Shown here piece by piece: positions 11,481 to 21,671 of a stretch of 64,000 bases of DNA. The stretch is from Echiichthys vipera (taxonomy: Eukaryota > Chordata > Actinopteri > Perciformes > Trachinidae). Positions within the stretch are counted from its first letter, which is position 1. Every line of letters starts with the position of its first letter. The stretch spans positions 27,890,232 to 27,954,231 of the forward strand of contig OY829662.1 of NCBI GenBank assembly GCA_963691815.1. The letters are read 5' to 3'. The translations under genes were made by a program, and so were the position numbers. The notes under the pieces are model-generated. The model had not been told where the DNA came from. It was given only the letters and a program-made list of their open reading frames with translations, and made no database searches.

Positions 11481-11805
11481 TGGTCAGATATACATATATA
11501 TAGACACAGTGTAACTTTATTGTCTCAAACATATGCTTAGGGGATTCATATATCGTGTTATTTCCAGTTTTTACTCTCATTCCAGAAATCTGTGTCTGCA
11601 TCATATATTAGTAATTAAAACTCAGGTCAAGGGCTGCAGTGTTCACAACGCCCCATGCACAAAAACAGGATATGACCATGAGCTGTCTTTAGCCTTTTGA
11701 TGAGTTGCAGGGCATTCCTGACCTTGCTGGCACACGCTCACAAACAACATTGAGCTCATGGGGTGTAAATAGCAGAGTGGGAGGGACAGTGCAGGACAGC
11801 TGGAA

Positions 11806-11815
11806 TATATAAATA
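11806..11815 (+). promoter_or_regulatory. TATA box of the hspb9-like gene
   Basis: A 'tatataaata' element lies about 150 bp upstream of the first in-frame ATG, so transcription would start near 11,835-11,845 and give a 5' UTR of about 120 nt. I looked for heat-shock elements (inverted nGAAn units) in the 200 bp upstream and saw no convincing array. The placement is by sequence only. Confidence 0.6.
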
Positions 11816-11961
11816 AGAGAGGTACTGTCTCACATCCATCCACATTACCCAATAGAAGACTTACTAAGATAAACTCAGTAAGATATCAGGTCTCACTCTT
11901 CAGCCAGACAATTAATACACAACACCTTGCCGGTTTGCAAGAACTGCGCTCTAAAGCTGAC

Positions 11962-12185
11962 ATGATGTCCCAGCATGCAGCCTTGGCCAGCCTGTTTGAT
12001 GATGACGCTTTCTTAAGCCAGGAGCGGCTGCTGTGGCCACTGCGCCATGATGCCCTGTCCTTACTGCAGCAAGACTTCTTCAACCAAAGAACCAAACTGG
12101 CCGTAAGCCTTCTGAGGGAGCTTCATCATGTGCCCCACCCGCTCCAACTTAGACACATGCCCCTCATTTCCTCCACTTTGTCGAG
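11962..12185 (+). CDS. hspb9: Small heat-shock protein, hspb9-like, exon 1
   Basis: Exon 1 encodes the N-terminal arm of a small heat-shock protein chaperone that acts on unfolding proteins in the cytosol. The first in-frame ATG is at 11,962, followed at once by a second at 11,965; upstream codons have no other ATG in frame. It begins 'MMSQHAALASLFDDDAFLSQ' and continues with 'RLLWPLRHDALSLLQQDFF', the WPxR-type arm of the hsp30/hspb9 group. The exon ends at 12,185 (tcg ag|gtatgt), a strong donor with a phase-2 intron of 315 bp (12,186-12,500). The whole protein is 228 residues. I favour hspb9 by the N-terminal arm and by possible linkage with PYY (both on human 17q21); another fish hspb paralogue is possible. 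Confidence 0.75.
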
Positions 12186-12500
12186 GTATGTACAGTAAAT
12201 GTGTAGCTAAGTAGTAGTACCACCTGAGTAACCTAGTCAACTAACTGGTTTGCTGTAGTCCAAATCAATGAAAGAGTTAAAGTTGATGCGTTATCCACAT
12301 GATGTTTCAAGTTAACCAAAATAAAGGTCTTGGTGTGGTTGTGAGTCCAGACATGAGTACAATTGCTGTGCTTAGATCTGCACAAACAATTTCTACCAAT
12401 AAACCAGTCTGATTCAATGGGGCAATTCAACGCAGGTTTAAAAATAAAAACCGGTGGAGTCATGGAGCTGATTCTGATCTAGATTATTCCTCTCTTTCAG

Positions 12501-12963
12501 GCTGAGTGACGGGAAAGAGCAGCAGAGAGAGACTCCCAGCACATATCTGCACAAGAAAGCTCAGCAGATATCAGAAAACAAGGGTGACCTCCTGGTGACC
12601 CTAGATGCTCGCGGTTATGCCCCAAACGACATCACGGTGAAACTGGAGGGGCGTAGCCTGGCGGTGGTGGCCATGAAGCAGGCCGGAGCAGAAGAGAGCC
12701 AGTCATGCTCCTCATCCTCCTCTTGTGCCTCCTTCGGCTCCTCTGCCTCGTCTCAGGTGGGATTCCTCCAAAAGATTGACCTTCCCACTCACCTGGATAT
12801 GTCTGGCCTCTCCTGTTCCCTGATGGATGATGGACAGCTGTGTATCCATGTCCCCGTAACCAAGCAGCCAATCAGTGAGGAGCATGAGGTTCCCATTCGA
12901 TTCAGGACATCGCTGGAATTTCCCATAACTAAGGACATGATGGAGGAGGAACACATAGACTAA
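12501..12963 (+). CDS. hspb9: Small heat-shock protein, hspb9-like, exon 2 (alpha-crystallin domain)
   Basis: The acceptor 'tctctttcag' precedes 12,501 and restores the frame as Arg75-Leu-Ser-Asp. The alpha-crystallin domain runs from about residue 103 ('GDLLVTLDARGYAPNDITVK') to about 205. The domain-closing motif is 'LSCSLMDDGQLCIHVPV', equivalent to the usual S.L..DG.L.V..P. A serine-rich insert (about residues 141-158, SCSSSSSCASFGSSASS) separates two beta strands. A tail ending EEEHID follows; no clear I-X-I/V motif is seen. The stop is TAA at 12,961. The reading frame is intact and GC-rich compared with the flanks, as expected for a live gene. Confidence 0.85.
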
Positions 12964-12997
12964 CACACACCCTTCACAAACTGAAAACCCAATGTTA

Positions 12998-13139
12998 AAT
13001 AAATATACATGTTGCTATGCCCACACACATACACACTTCCATTACCAGACTGTCTAGAATGAGTAAAGTTTACCGTAAGAAAATGAAGAGAAAATGTATT
13101 TTATAATTATTTGCAGTTTGTATAAACTATTTGAATAAA
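12998..13139 (+). terminator. Polyadenylation signals of the hspb9-like gene
   Basis: AATAAA occurs at 12,998-13,003, only 35 bp after the stop codon, and again at 13,134-13,139. The second is followed by T-rich sequence and could be the main site. Which one is used cannot be told from sequence. The stretch from 13,140 to 13,730 holds no recognisable gene. Confidence 0.55.
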
Positions 13140-13733
13140 ATAGTGTCTGATTTTTAGAAAATTATATTCTGATGTTACAGCGGTGTCTCCAAGATGCAGG
13201 TTTTTAATAAAAAAAATAGATATGGCTCCTTTTGTACTGGATTTTTGTAACCTACAGATGGTGCCAGCAATCAACTGACAAAAAGGAGGTGAAAGAGAGA
13301 GATCTTTTTTTTTTTTTTGAATGAACTTTATTTTTAGTTCTTTTTTCAAATAATCATCTGAATACAAATATATTCAAACTCTTACTCCTTAGAGTAAATA
13401 CATAAATGGATAAATAAATACTTGATTCCCATGAGCACATCTCCAAACTGAAGTGTGTGGTTTTCCACAGAACACAATATCTGATTAAAACACCAAACCT
13501 GCTGGAATGAGTCCAGATCTCTTGCTGCTTTGTAATATTTAAGATCAGCGAGGAGTCTGTACTTTATCATATTTATACACACAGTGACAGGTTCAACGAT
13601 AAAACCATCCTCCACCTTCCTCCTTCAGCCAAAATACACCGACATCTTGGCCTACACTAAAACGTAGGTAAGTAGGTAGGTAAACGTAAGTTTAAAAACT
13701 GGCTTTTGTTCTTGTTTTGCCGTGTGTATTTAG

Positions 13734-13734
<1 letters not shown>

Positions 13735-13788
<54 letters not shown>
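13735..13788. repeat. (GA)n microsatellite
   Basis: About 54 bp of pure GA/AG on the + strand. Arg-Glu and Ser-Leu frames across it are artefacts. Confidence 0.97.
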
Positions 13789-13792
<4 letters not shown>

Positions 13793-13837
13793 AAGAGAGA
13801 TGGACACTGCATGAAAAGTGGGATTTGCATCATCACT

Positions 13838-14055
13838 GTACTGGAAGTTTTAGTCAGATACACATGATAGATACAACTGCCAAGAATTGCAGAAGGCTGC
13901 ATATTGTGCTACCCTCAGCGAGACCAGCTCCGACATCATGTGACCCTGAAGCAGCCAAGAGACCCTTCATTCAAATGTTATAGTGTGTGACCCAGACCAA
14001 GGGAACACAAGGTGATTTTTTAAATTGTTTTTAATAAAGCTTTGATTGATTATAT
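13838..14055 (+). mobile_element. LINE (L2-like) 3' UTR tail
   Basis: The segment starts 'ctgtactggaagttttagtcagata', which is also found at 11,466-11,492 in slightly diverged form, and ends 'ttttaataaagctttgattgatt', a typical tail of fish L2-like LINEs with a GATT-rich end. No coding sequence remains. From 14,056 to about 14,560 I see only AT-rich sequence with short TTA/TAG tracts. Confidence 0.45.
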
Positions 14056-14559
14056 ATGTTCCTTCCGATGTCTCTTTGATTCTCAATAAACTGCTATTGT
14101 GACAGGTTTAGTTAATAATATAATAATAGCAATACTGATACTTAGTAGTAGCAGTCTTCACATAAGTTGCATTATTATTATTATTAATAGTAGTCGTAGT
14201 AGTAGTATAATTATTATTATTATTAAAATGGGATGGGCAAAAAAACACATGCCCCAAAGCTGACCAATGAGTGAGGTATTTGCTGTCCAATTACAGGTGA
14301 TTTTACTTTCGAACTGTCTGTTGTTTCATCCAATGGTTATTTGTATCATTTAGGCAGGCATGAAGAGTGTGACGTTGAAATGTTAATTAGAGCTATTCGC
14401 ATCTAGCGGGGCTGCGCGTCCCCATGTCCACCACCGCCCGTATGTTTCCGACAGTTACGGGCGAACTTCGCAGTGAACTGCTGATAACTGCCAGGGATCA
14501 GGGACATTTGCAGGAATTATCAGGTATTCAGGGGCCGATAATCTGGGTTTTCATGCAGT

Positions 14560-14735
14560 GTCAGTGCTGAGAGTAATGATGAGCTCAATTTATTTGTGTC
14601 TGATGGGAAACATTATATCGGGCCTAGGAATGGGAGCATAATGAACCCAACGTGTGTAAAGTAGTCAGTTAAATTTGTAGGAGCAAGTGTCATGCTTTGG
14701 GGGATGATTTCTGCGGAAGGAGTCGGGCCTCTTGT
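14560..14735 (+). pseudogene. Tc1/mariner transposase, 5' piece
   Basis: The frame reads 'FNLFVSDGKHYI' and then 'GASVMLWGMISAEGVGPL', the region of Tc1 transposase around the second catalytic aspartate. A stop codon interrupts it near 14,665. It breaks off exactly where the LTR element begins at 14,736, and it resumes at 19,057 in the same frame once the duplicated target CTTGT is counted once. The enzyme was a DDE cut-and-paste transposase. Confidence 0.85.
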
Positions 14736-14996
14736 TGTCAGACCTGGGCAGGAACGAGGACTCAGATGCGGAGGTACGCAGGTCAAACTGGTATTTATTA
14801 AATCCAAAACGTATGGCTCTGAGCCAATAAAAAAATGTTGCTCCGAACAGGAGGAAAAAACAATTATCAAAGTTAACAAATAAAACACAAAAACAAAGTT
14901 GCCCCGACCAGGAGGAAAAACAATTATCAAAATAAACAAATAAAACACAAAAACAAAGACGCTCCGACCAGGAGGAAAAACAATTCAAGAAGTTGG
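14736..14996 (-). repeat. Truncated 3' LTR
   Basis: This matches the first 260 bp (plus-strand reading) of the full LTR at 18,434-19,051, starting 'tgtcagacctgggcaggaa'. It includes two to three copies of a roughly 61-bp unit ('gctccgaccaggaggaaaaa'). At about 14,997 the sequence switches directly into coding sequence of the chromodomain, so the rest of the LTR and the internal 3' end are missing. Confidence 0.85.
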
Positions 14997-15329
14997 CAAA
15001 AAGCCAACTCCTGACAGCCCAGGGAGTTCAGGATGAGCCTGGAATAAATCATCGATCAGGCTGGGGTCCATGATGTGGCGAGATGGAACCCACTGTCTTT
15101 CTTCGGGTCCATATGCTTCAAAGTCCACCAGAAACTGTCTGCCCCAGCGCCAGTTGCGTACTGCCAATAACCGCTTAACCTTGTACACTGGTCCCCCGTC
15201 GATCACCTCCAGGGGTGGAGGTGGTGCCGCTGCCGGCACCACGGAGCTTTCCTTTGCTGGTTTCACCTGGCTGACGTGAAAGGTGGGGTGTACGTGAAGA
15301 GACCTGGGCAGACGAAGTCGGACCGCCAC
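14988..15329 (-). pseudogene. Gypsy polyprotein C-terminus with chromodomain
   Basis: The minus-strand frame reads 'HVHPTFHVSQVKPAKES', the end of the integrase C-terminal region, then a chromodomain: 'VYKVKRLLAVRNWRWGRQFL', 'VDFEAYGPEERQWVPSRHI'. The usual chromoviral form has YLVDWEGYGPEE, so the second aromatic-cage tryptophan is replaced by phenylalanine here. In active relatives this domain guides integration to modified chromatin. The C-terminus appears to run into LTR sequence because of the deletion described for the 3' LTR. Confidence 0.85.
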
Positions 15330-15368
15330 AGGTCTGACAAGTCTGGTGACTGGGAAAGGACAGACGAA

Positions 15369-16230
15369 TCATGGAGCCAGTTTCTTGGACGGGACCCTGA
15401 GGCGTAGGTCCTTGGCTGACAGCCAAACTTTCTGGCCTGGCTGATATGCTGGAGCAGGGCGTCTCTTGCCGCTCGATCCCCCTGCCGAATCAGTACTTGA
15501 CGGGCGGCTGCCCAGATGCAGCGGCATCATCGAACCATGGCATTGGCTGAGGGGGCCGACACCTCCAACATTCTCTGGAAAGAGAAGTGGCTGATAACCA
15601 AAAGCACAGTAAAAAGGGGAAAAACCAGTAGCTGATTTAGGCAATGAATTGTGTGCATTCTCAACCCAGACCAGGTGCCTGCTCCATGTGGAGGGATTCT
15701 GTGAGACCAGGCATCGGAGGCCGGTTTCCAGTTTTTGGTTGAGGCGTTCAGTCTGACCGTTGGCTTCCGGGTGGTAACCTGAAGTCAGGCTGGCCTTGGC
15801 GCCGATGAGCCTGCAAAATTCCCTCCAGAACCGGGACACAAACTGGGGCCCCTGGTCTGAAACAATATCTTTGGGGAACCCATGGACCTTGAAAATGTTA
15901 GTCATCATGACCTCCGCCGTTTCCTTGGCGGAGGGTAGCTTAGGCAAGGCAATGAATCTGACCATTTTGTGAGAGAATCGGTCGACTACAGTGAGGACGG
16001 TGGTGTTTCCTGAGACCGGGAGCCCTGTGACGAAGTTGATGGAAATATCTGACCATGGTCTGGAGGGAATTGGGAGTGGTTGTAGAAGGCCCATGCGGAA
16101 GATGTCTTGTTCTGTGCACATACCGAACATGCCTCCACGTACTCCCGGACCTCCGGCTCAATGGAAGGCCACCAGAACCGCCGGGAGAAGACGGACATAG
16201 GTGTGAGCCAATGACAGCAAGGTGTGAGCC
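15369..16230 (-). pseudogene. Gypsy integrase remnant
   Basis: The zinc-binding region is in one frame (16,198-16,000: 'RRFWWPSIEPEVREYVEACS' then VCAQNK). The catalytic core is in another (16,130-15,369): 'RPWSDISINFVTGLP', 'IVSDQGPQFVSRFW' and 'GYHPEANGQTERLNQ'. The second Asp and the Glu of the DDE triad are present. The first Asp, normally in the 'SMDFV'-type motif, is Asn here, so strand transfer would be abolished. A frameshift separates the two parts. Confidence 0.88.
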
Positions 16231-16599
16231 CAATGAATCACCTATGGACGCAACTCGGTGGGGAAAAACAGGCGATTATCAGGGCATCAACTAGGTGATG
16301 GGGCTCCACCATTAGCTGCTTTACCTCAGTTTCTATAGGCCAAGTCACCGCTCCAACCACACGGTTCAGTGAAAGGATGGTTTCTGGTTCTTTGGCTTCA
16401 GGCTGGGGGTTGAACACTCTTGACAGGGCATCAGGCTTGACGTTGCGGGACCCCTTGCCTGTAAGAGGGGGAAAAAAAGAAGCGGTTAAAGAAAAGAGCC
16501 CACCTGGCCTGGCGAGAGTTTAACCTTTTGGCTTTCGTGATATACTCTAAGTTTTTGTGCTCAGTCCAGACTATGAATGGAAGGTCGGCCCCCTCCGGC

Positions 16600-17480
16600 C
16601 AATGCCTTTATTCCTCCAAGGCAATCTTCACAGCCAGCAACTCCCGGTTGCCGACATCATAATTCCGCCCCGCCTTGGACAGCCTCTTTGACAGGAAGGC
16701 ACAGGGGTGCATCTTGCTATCCTCCTCTGAATGTTGCGAGAGGACCGCTCCCATCCCTTCGTTGGAGGCGTCCACCTCCACCACAAATTGGTGGCACGCG
16801 TCTGGCATGGTGAGGATGGGGGCTGAGGTGAAGCGTTTCTTGAAGGTCTGCCAGGCCTTCTCTGCTTCCGGCGATCAGCAGAACTGCACCTGGGTGGAAG
16901 AAAGAGCTGCTATTGCGCTGAAGCCCCTGACAAATCGCCTGTAGAAGTTAGCAAATCCCAAGAATTGCTGAACCTTCTTGCGACTGTCAGGCGTAGGCCA
17001 ATCTGCCACAGCGCTAACTTTAGCCGGGTCCATCTGTACCTTTCCAGGGGCTACAATGAAGCCCAGAAAAGATACAGTGTCTCCATGAAAAACACTTTTC
17101 TCGGCTTTGACGTAAAGAAGATTGTCCAGAAGCCTTTCTAGAACCTGGGTAACGTGAACCTGGTGTGTGTCTAGGTCGGGGGAGTAAATCAAAATGTCAT
17201 CTAGGTACACATAGACAAAGTGGTCAAGAGACCAAAGGGTATTACATGGTATTCATAATGTCCACTTGGGGTGTTAAAACCAGTCTTCCACTCATCACCC
17301 ACTCTTATCCGAACTAGGTGATATGCGTGGAGATCCAGTTTGGTGAACACCTGGGCTTGCTGAAGCTGATCAAACAAAGGAGACATGAGGGGAAGAGGAT
17401 AACGTTTTTTTTCCTGTGATATCATCGAGGGGACTATAGTCAATACAGGGTCTGAGGGAACCGTCCTTCTTTTTAGCAAA
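16600..17480 (-). pseudogene. Gypsy reverse transcriptase and RNase H remnant
   Basis: Minus strand 17,479-17,201 carries RT palm start 'FTKLDLHAYHLVRIRVGDEW' and 'GHYEYHVIPFGL'. The catalytic box 'MYLDDILIYS' begins at 17,210 in another frame, followed by 'VSFLGFIVAPGKVQMDPAKV' and 'QQFLGFANFYRRFVRGFS'. RNase H starts at 16,808: 'FVVEVDASNEGMGAVLSQ' and 'CAFLSKRLSKAGRNYDVGNR'. The YLDD catalytic pair is kept. The first palm box is 'LDLHAYH' where 'LDLRGAYN/H' is usual. The region between gag and this RT start is shortened. Confidence 0.9.
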
Positions 17481-17533
17481 GAATAACTGCGCTCCCCACA
17501 ATAGAAACACCTCCCCTCCAGCTGCCACTTTCG

Positions 17534-18417
17534 TCACTCCTCTGGTGTCAGCCGAGCTCTCCCCAGCTGCATGGGCTCCTCGTCTTGATCGGAGCGAAGG
17601 CGAGGTTGTGGCTCCGGCGGTGAACGGCGGTAAGTTTGTCCGCTCGGTGGGGGAGGGCGAGAGTGTTGCTCCGTCGCCGCAGATCCTCCGTCCCGCTGTC
17701 TTCTGAGCTGAGCGAGCCGGTGAAGAATTCGGATGGCGAGCGCGATAAGTGCGTCCACATCAGTGGGAAGGTCCAGAGGAACGAGGAGGTCCTGAATTGG
17801 AGCTGCGAGTCCTTTAAAAAACACATCGGATAGAGCTGTGGCGTTCCATCTGCTCTCCACCGCCAGGATGCGGAAACATAGTCACATACTGACCCGCTGC
17901 CTTGTTTCAAAACGCTGAGTTCCTGCGCCATTTCTCTGTGCGTGGAAACGGGGTCAAAAGTCTTAATAAGCGCGGCCTGGAAATCAGGGAGAGAGTTACA
18001 GACAACAGAGCCCTGGCTCCATTCAGCTACCTACTGTTTGGCTCTGCCAGACAGGTGGGATATCATAAAGGCAATCTTGGACCGGTCCGTGGGGATTGCA
18101 TGGGGCAAGAGTTCAAAGTGGAGCGAGCAGTCTATTAAAAAAATCTTGCAGGTTCCAGGCTCTCCTGAATACTGAGCGGGAGAAGCCAACCTACAACTTG
18201 CGCCTCTGGCTGGTGAGGTGGGCGCTGGGGTGGTGTTCACGACTGGAGGTGGAGCTGTGGCCACTGGTCGAGTGAGTTGCCCCAGCAGGTCCTGTAGCTG
18301 CGAGGAGAGTTGACCCATGTGGACGGCCGTGGCCGTCTGGAACTCCTCTTGCTGGACGAGGCGGGCCTCCTGGGTGCGCAGCGCAACCGATAATCTTTCT
18401 GCCTCCGCTGGGTCCAT
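17534..18417 (-). pseudogene. Gypsy gag remnant
   Basis: From the ATG at 18,417 the frame reads 'MDPAEAERLSVALRTQEARL' with a glutamine-rich coiled stretch, a proline-rich spacer and 'ASPAQYSGEPGTCKIFLIDC', typical of fish gypsy gag. It then crosses frames to 'ATALSDVFFKGLAAPIQDLL' (17,860 region). The ATG lies only about 17 bp from the LTR edge. The zinc-knuckle part expected at the C-terminus is not clear, and no protease DTG/DSG motif is seen before RT. Confidence 0.8.
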
Positions 18418-18433
18418 ACTGGCCAGAATATAC

Positions 18434-19051
18434 TGTCAGACCTGGGCAGGAATGAGGACTCAGATGCGGAGGTACGCAGGTCAAACTGGTATTTATTAAA
18501 TCCAAAACGTAATGCTCTGAGCCAATAAAACACACAACAAAATGTCGCTCCGAACAGGAGGTAAAACAATCATCAAAGTTAACAAATAAAACACAAAAAC
18601 AAAGTCGCTCCGACCAGGCGGAAAAACAATTCAAGAAGTTAGCAAAAAGGACAAAAACAAAGTCGCTCCGACCAGGAGGTTAACAGGGTGAGCTAAAGAG
18701 CATTCAAAAAACAAAATTAATCTTACTATGAAAAACAGGGAATACAAAAACCTGAGCGAGGATACTAGGATCTCTTGACATCAAAACAAGGCTGTGGAAA
18801 CTGGCTAGAAACATTCGGCGTAACGGACGAAATATTCTGGCAAGAAGACAGGGGAAGACACGGACTATATACACATGAAGGGAGGGGGGCCACAGGTGGA
18901 AACAATCAAGGATCAGGGAATGACGTCAGACCGGTGACACAAGAGGAAGGACAAGTGACCTGAAACGAGAGGAGAGTTACTTTTCAAAATAAAACCGGAA
19001 ATTCACAAGACAAAAACCCAAAGACAGGACAGACCTCACTGCGGTGTGACA
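18434..19051 (-). repeat. Full-length 5' LTR (618 bp)
   Basis: It is bounded by TGTCAGACC and GGTGTGACA on the plus strand. It contains three to four copies of a roughly 60-bp unit around 'gctccgaccaggaggaaaaa' (about 18,540-18,690). Comparison with the partial copy at 14,736-14,996 shows only scattered differences over the shared 260 bp. Confidence 0.9.
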
Positions 19052-19345
19052 CTTGTACAGCTACATGGCAGGGTGAATGCAAATGTTTATGTGAACCTCC
19101 TTCAGCAACATGCAATACCTTCACTGTCTCCCAATCAGCTGCAATTTTCATGCAAGACAATGTCCCACTGCAAAATGGGTTAAGCAGTTCATAAAAGCTA
19201 TGTATATTCAGCCCATAATCCAGATCTAAACCCAATAGAGAATCTCTGGAAAATCCTTGGCAAAAAAGTAATGTCTAAGAAACCCACTACAGTTACCAAA
19301 CTGTGGAAGAGACTGGACCATGATCAAAACATAGCAGTGTGAGAA
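19052..19345 (+). pseudogene. Tc1/mariner transposase, 3' piece
   Basis: After the target duplication the frame continues with 'GRVNANVYVNLLQQHAIPSL' and, after a frameshift, 'FMQDNVPLQN', 'HNPDLNPIENLWKILGKKV' and 'KPTTVTKLWKRLDHDQ'. In intact relatives this block carries the third catalytic acidic residue (D34E/D) within PDLNPIENLW. The split at 14,735/19,057 is caused by the gypsy insertion. From 19,346 to 20,420 I see no gene. Confidence 0.88.
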
Positions 19346-20420
19346 ACTAGTGTGTCCTTTGGGCGCATATGTGCTGAAGTCATACAAAGCTGTGGCCTCT
19401 ACACTTCCTGTTCATTTTTTAATCCTATAGAAGAAAACATGGTTGAAACCTCTCTTCTGACACAGTGGTTACTGTTCTCTAATATTGTTTACTGTTTTTC
19501 AGTCACACAAAATAAAAGTTTTTGTTCGAGTTCCTTGGTTATTAAAAAAGAAATGCTAGTACAACAGTTGTTTAGCCACAGCAGATATTTTATGAAATTA
19601 TGAACATTAAAAACAATAACAATATTTCAGTATTAATTAATAATTTGTTCTCTAATTTTGATCTCCATTGTAGTATTTGTATAAAAAAATATTTGTCTAA
19701 TATTGCTTAATTATTCCATAGGTAAAAAATGTGCCCAACAACAGGAACAGGAACACCGAGTTACAGTGCCTAGCTGTTTACGAAAACTACTGAGCCTTTT
19801 ATAAAACTCACAGACAAAATAATTCAAAATTATTTTGGGACGGTTATTTGTTTCGTTCTTTTCATGGTATTTGGTTGACAATATAAAAAACATTGTCATA
19901 ACACCAGTTATATCTTTCAAGATTAAAAAAATAACAAAACATTTGCCTGCTCTTCAGATCAAGATTTGTATGATGTATGTTTGAAGTTTTCTTTCAAATT
20001 TCCATTTCTTAGTATGTATAGTACTTTTCATTAAGGGCATGTGTTGCTAATTGTTGAGATGCTGATATTACAAGAGGTTATAAGCAACTATGATAACATC
20101 ACATTGTTAATCAACAGGAACAGATAATGTATTTAGCAGCAAGATACAATTTCATTCACTTATGCTTCATGGTTGTGAGGAGAAAAACAAAAGTCTAATA
20201 AAAGGCTATGAAATTCGAGCTCATTAATCCTTACCTGTAGTTATATTTAATGAAGGGCATGATGGATGTTTTTTAGACATATTATTGTCATTAAGACTTA
20301 GAATATGATCCCATTTCTGCAGCAGGACCAGAGACATGCAGAGAGGAACTGAGCGTAAGACAGATAAACACGAGGCAAACACGTGCATGCGATAATATAC
20401 AACAAGCAGCAAAATGAGAG

Positions 20421-20445
20421 CACACACACACACACGCACACGCAA

Positions 20446-20510
<65 letters not shown>
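20421..20510. repeat. (CA)n microsatellite
   Basis: About 90 bp of CA with a short CG-bearing interruption near 20,435-20,450. It is followed 200 bp later by a complementary GT tract. Confidence 0.97.
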
Positions 20511-20511
<1 letters not shown>

Positions 20512-20712
20512 CAGGGTCCATAAGGGTGATGTGTTGTCTTGGCACTGATATGTCTGGTTATCGGTGAAGTCTGTCATATTGTTCCAACAGCATGGAGATA
20601 CAGATAGGGGAATCACAGACTAAATAAACACTGAAAGGCTCCAGAGGATGAAGACAGTGTGTGTTCCTACTAAAGTGTCAAAATATTTGTATTTATGGAA
20701 CCTGTTTGCTTA

Positions 20713-20713
<1 letters not shown>

Positions 20714-20759
<46 letters not shown>

Positions 20760-20828
20760 TGTGTGGGTGGGTGTGGGTGTCTGTGTGTCTGTGTGTCTGT
20801 GTGTTTGTGTGTGTGTGTGTGTGTGTGT
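20714..20828. repeat. (GT)n microsatellite, interrupted
   Basis: About 115 bp of GT with GGGT and CTGT variants in the middle. It is the inverse partner of the CA tract at 20,421-20,510. The stretch 20,830-21,590 has no recognisable gene. Confidence 0.95.
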
Positions 20829-21589
20829 AAGGCAATGTAAGTGACATGCACTGACAGCACAGTGTTTTATCAGCGCTGGTTAAATGTTTCCTGCCACTCT
20901 CCCTCCGCTTTTAGCGAATCTAACCTTTATAAGGCTGCTGTTGATACAATCAGCAAAAACACACTGATGCAGACACACTGACATGCTCTTTCTCAGCTGT
21001 GTTTTATTGGTATTCATATTGTTTTCACATTCACACCTGGGTGCTTGTGTCTGACTTGTGAAGTTATACAAGTTATTATTTTTATTATGATTATTAATAT
21101 TTAGTACAGACAAATACACACTGTAACACATTGTGGCATTGTGAAACACGTGATTGTGGTGATCATGTTACTGTTACACATAACATTTTCAAATGTTTGG
21201 TCAACAACAAAACTATTTGGTTAGATCTTGGAAACAAAAACACTTAGTTAGGATCAGAAAAAGATCACAGACGTAACTACGCACATATGTCATGGATGGA
21301 CCTCTGTCAACCTAAAATATGTCACAGATGACTTTTGTTGGGACACAAACTCTTGGATTCTGTGTTAAAGTCTTGTTATTGGTTGAGCACTACCCCAACC
21401 TTCCATCTTTCATGGAGCTACTTTCTCACCTTACTTCCTCCTATGCCCCTCACGATAATTAATACGGCCACTAGAAGTGGCTTCCTAACAACAAACAACA
21501 AACATAAATATGGTTCATTACAAGCTGCTAGCACAATCAACGTAAAGGTAATTTTTGGGTGAGTATGATCTTTCCCATCGATTGTTTTT

Positions 21590-21665
21590 CTTATTACCCT
21601 TTATTTAACCAGGAAAAAGACCCATTGAGAATAAAATCTCCTTTTCAAGAGTGCCCTGGCCATTA
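21590..21665 (+). repeat. Teleost interspersed repeat scrap
   Basis: Contains 'ttatttaaccaggaaaaaga' and 'cccattgagaataaaatctc', a phrase I recognise as very common in fish genomes, usually at LINE or SINE tails. Too short to classify. Confidence 0.5.
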
Positions 21666-21671
21666 AAAGTT

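Larger units (their letters stand above)
14736..19051 (-). mobile_element. Ty3/gypsy chromovirus-type LTR retrotransposon, inserted in Tc1
   Basis: An antisense LTR retrotransposon: gag (18,417-17,534), then RT, RNase H, integrase and a chromodomain down to about 14,988, between LTR copies. Both outer ends start/finish with TGTC...GACA, and the 5-bp target duplication CTTGT is seen at 14,731-14,735 and 19,052-19,056. The RT-RNaseH-IN order with a C-terminal chromodomain places it among chromoviruses. Internal deletions and frameshifts make it inactive: I see no protease between gag and RT, and the 3' LTR is truncated. Confidence 0.92.

Noticed and set aside
11650..11805. Heat-shock elements upstream of the hspb9-like gene
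   Set aside because: Only isolated GAA/TTC triplets occur; no run of three inverted units.
15175..16294. Several overlapping plus- and minus-strand frames across the gypsy integrase
   Set aside because: They are shadows of the integrase and chromodomain reading frames.
20291..20616. Cys-Val-rich minus-strand frames
   Set aside because: They run through the CA tract at 20,421-20,510; similar cases at 38,438-38,831 and 59,226-59,473 were rejected for the same reason.
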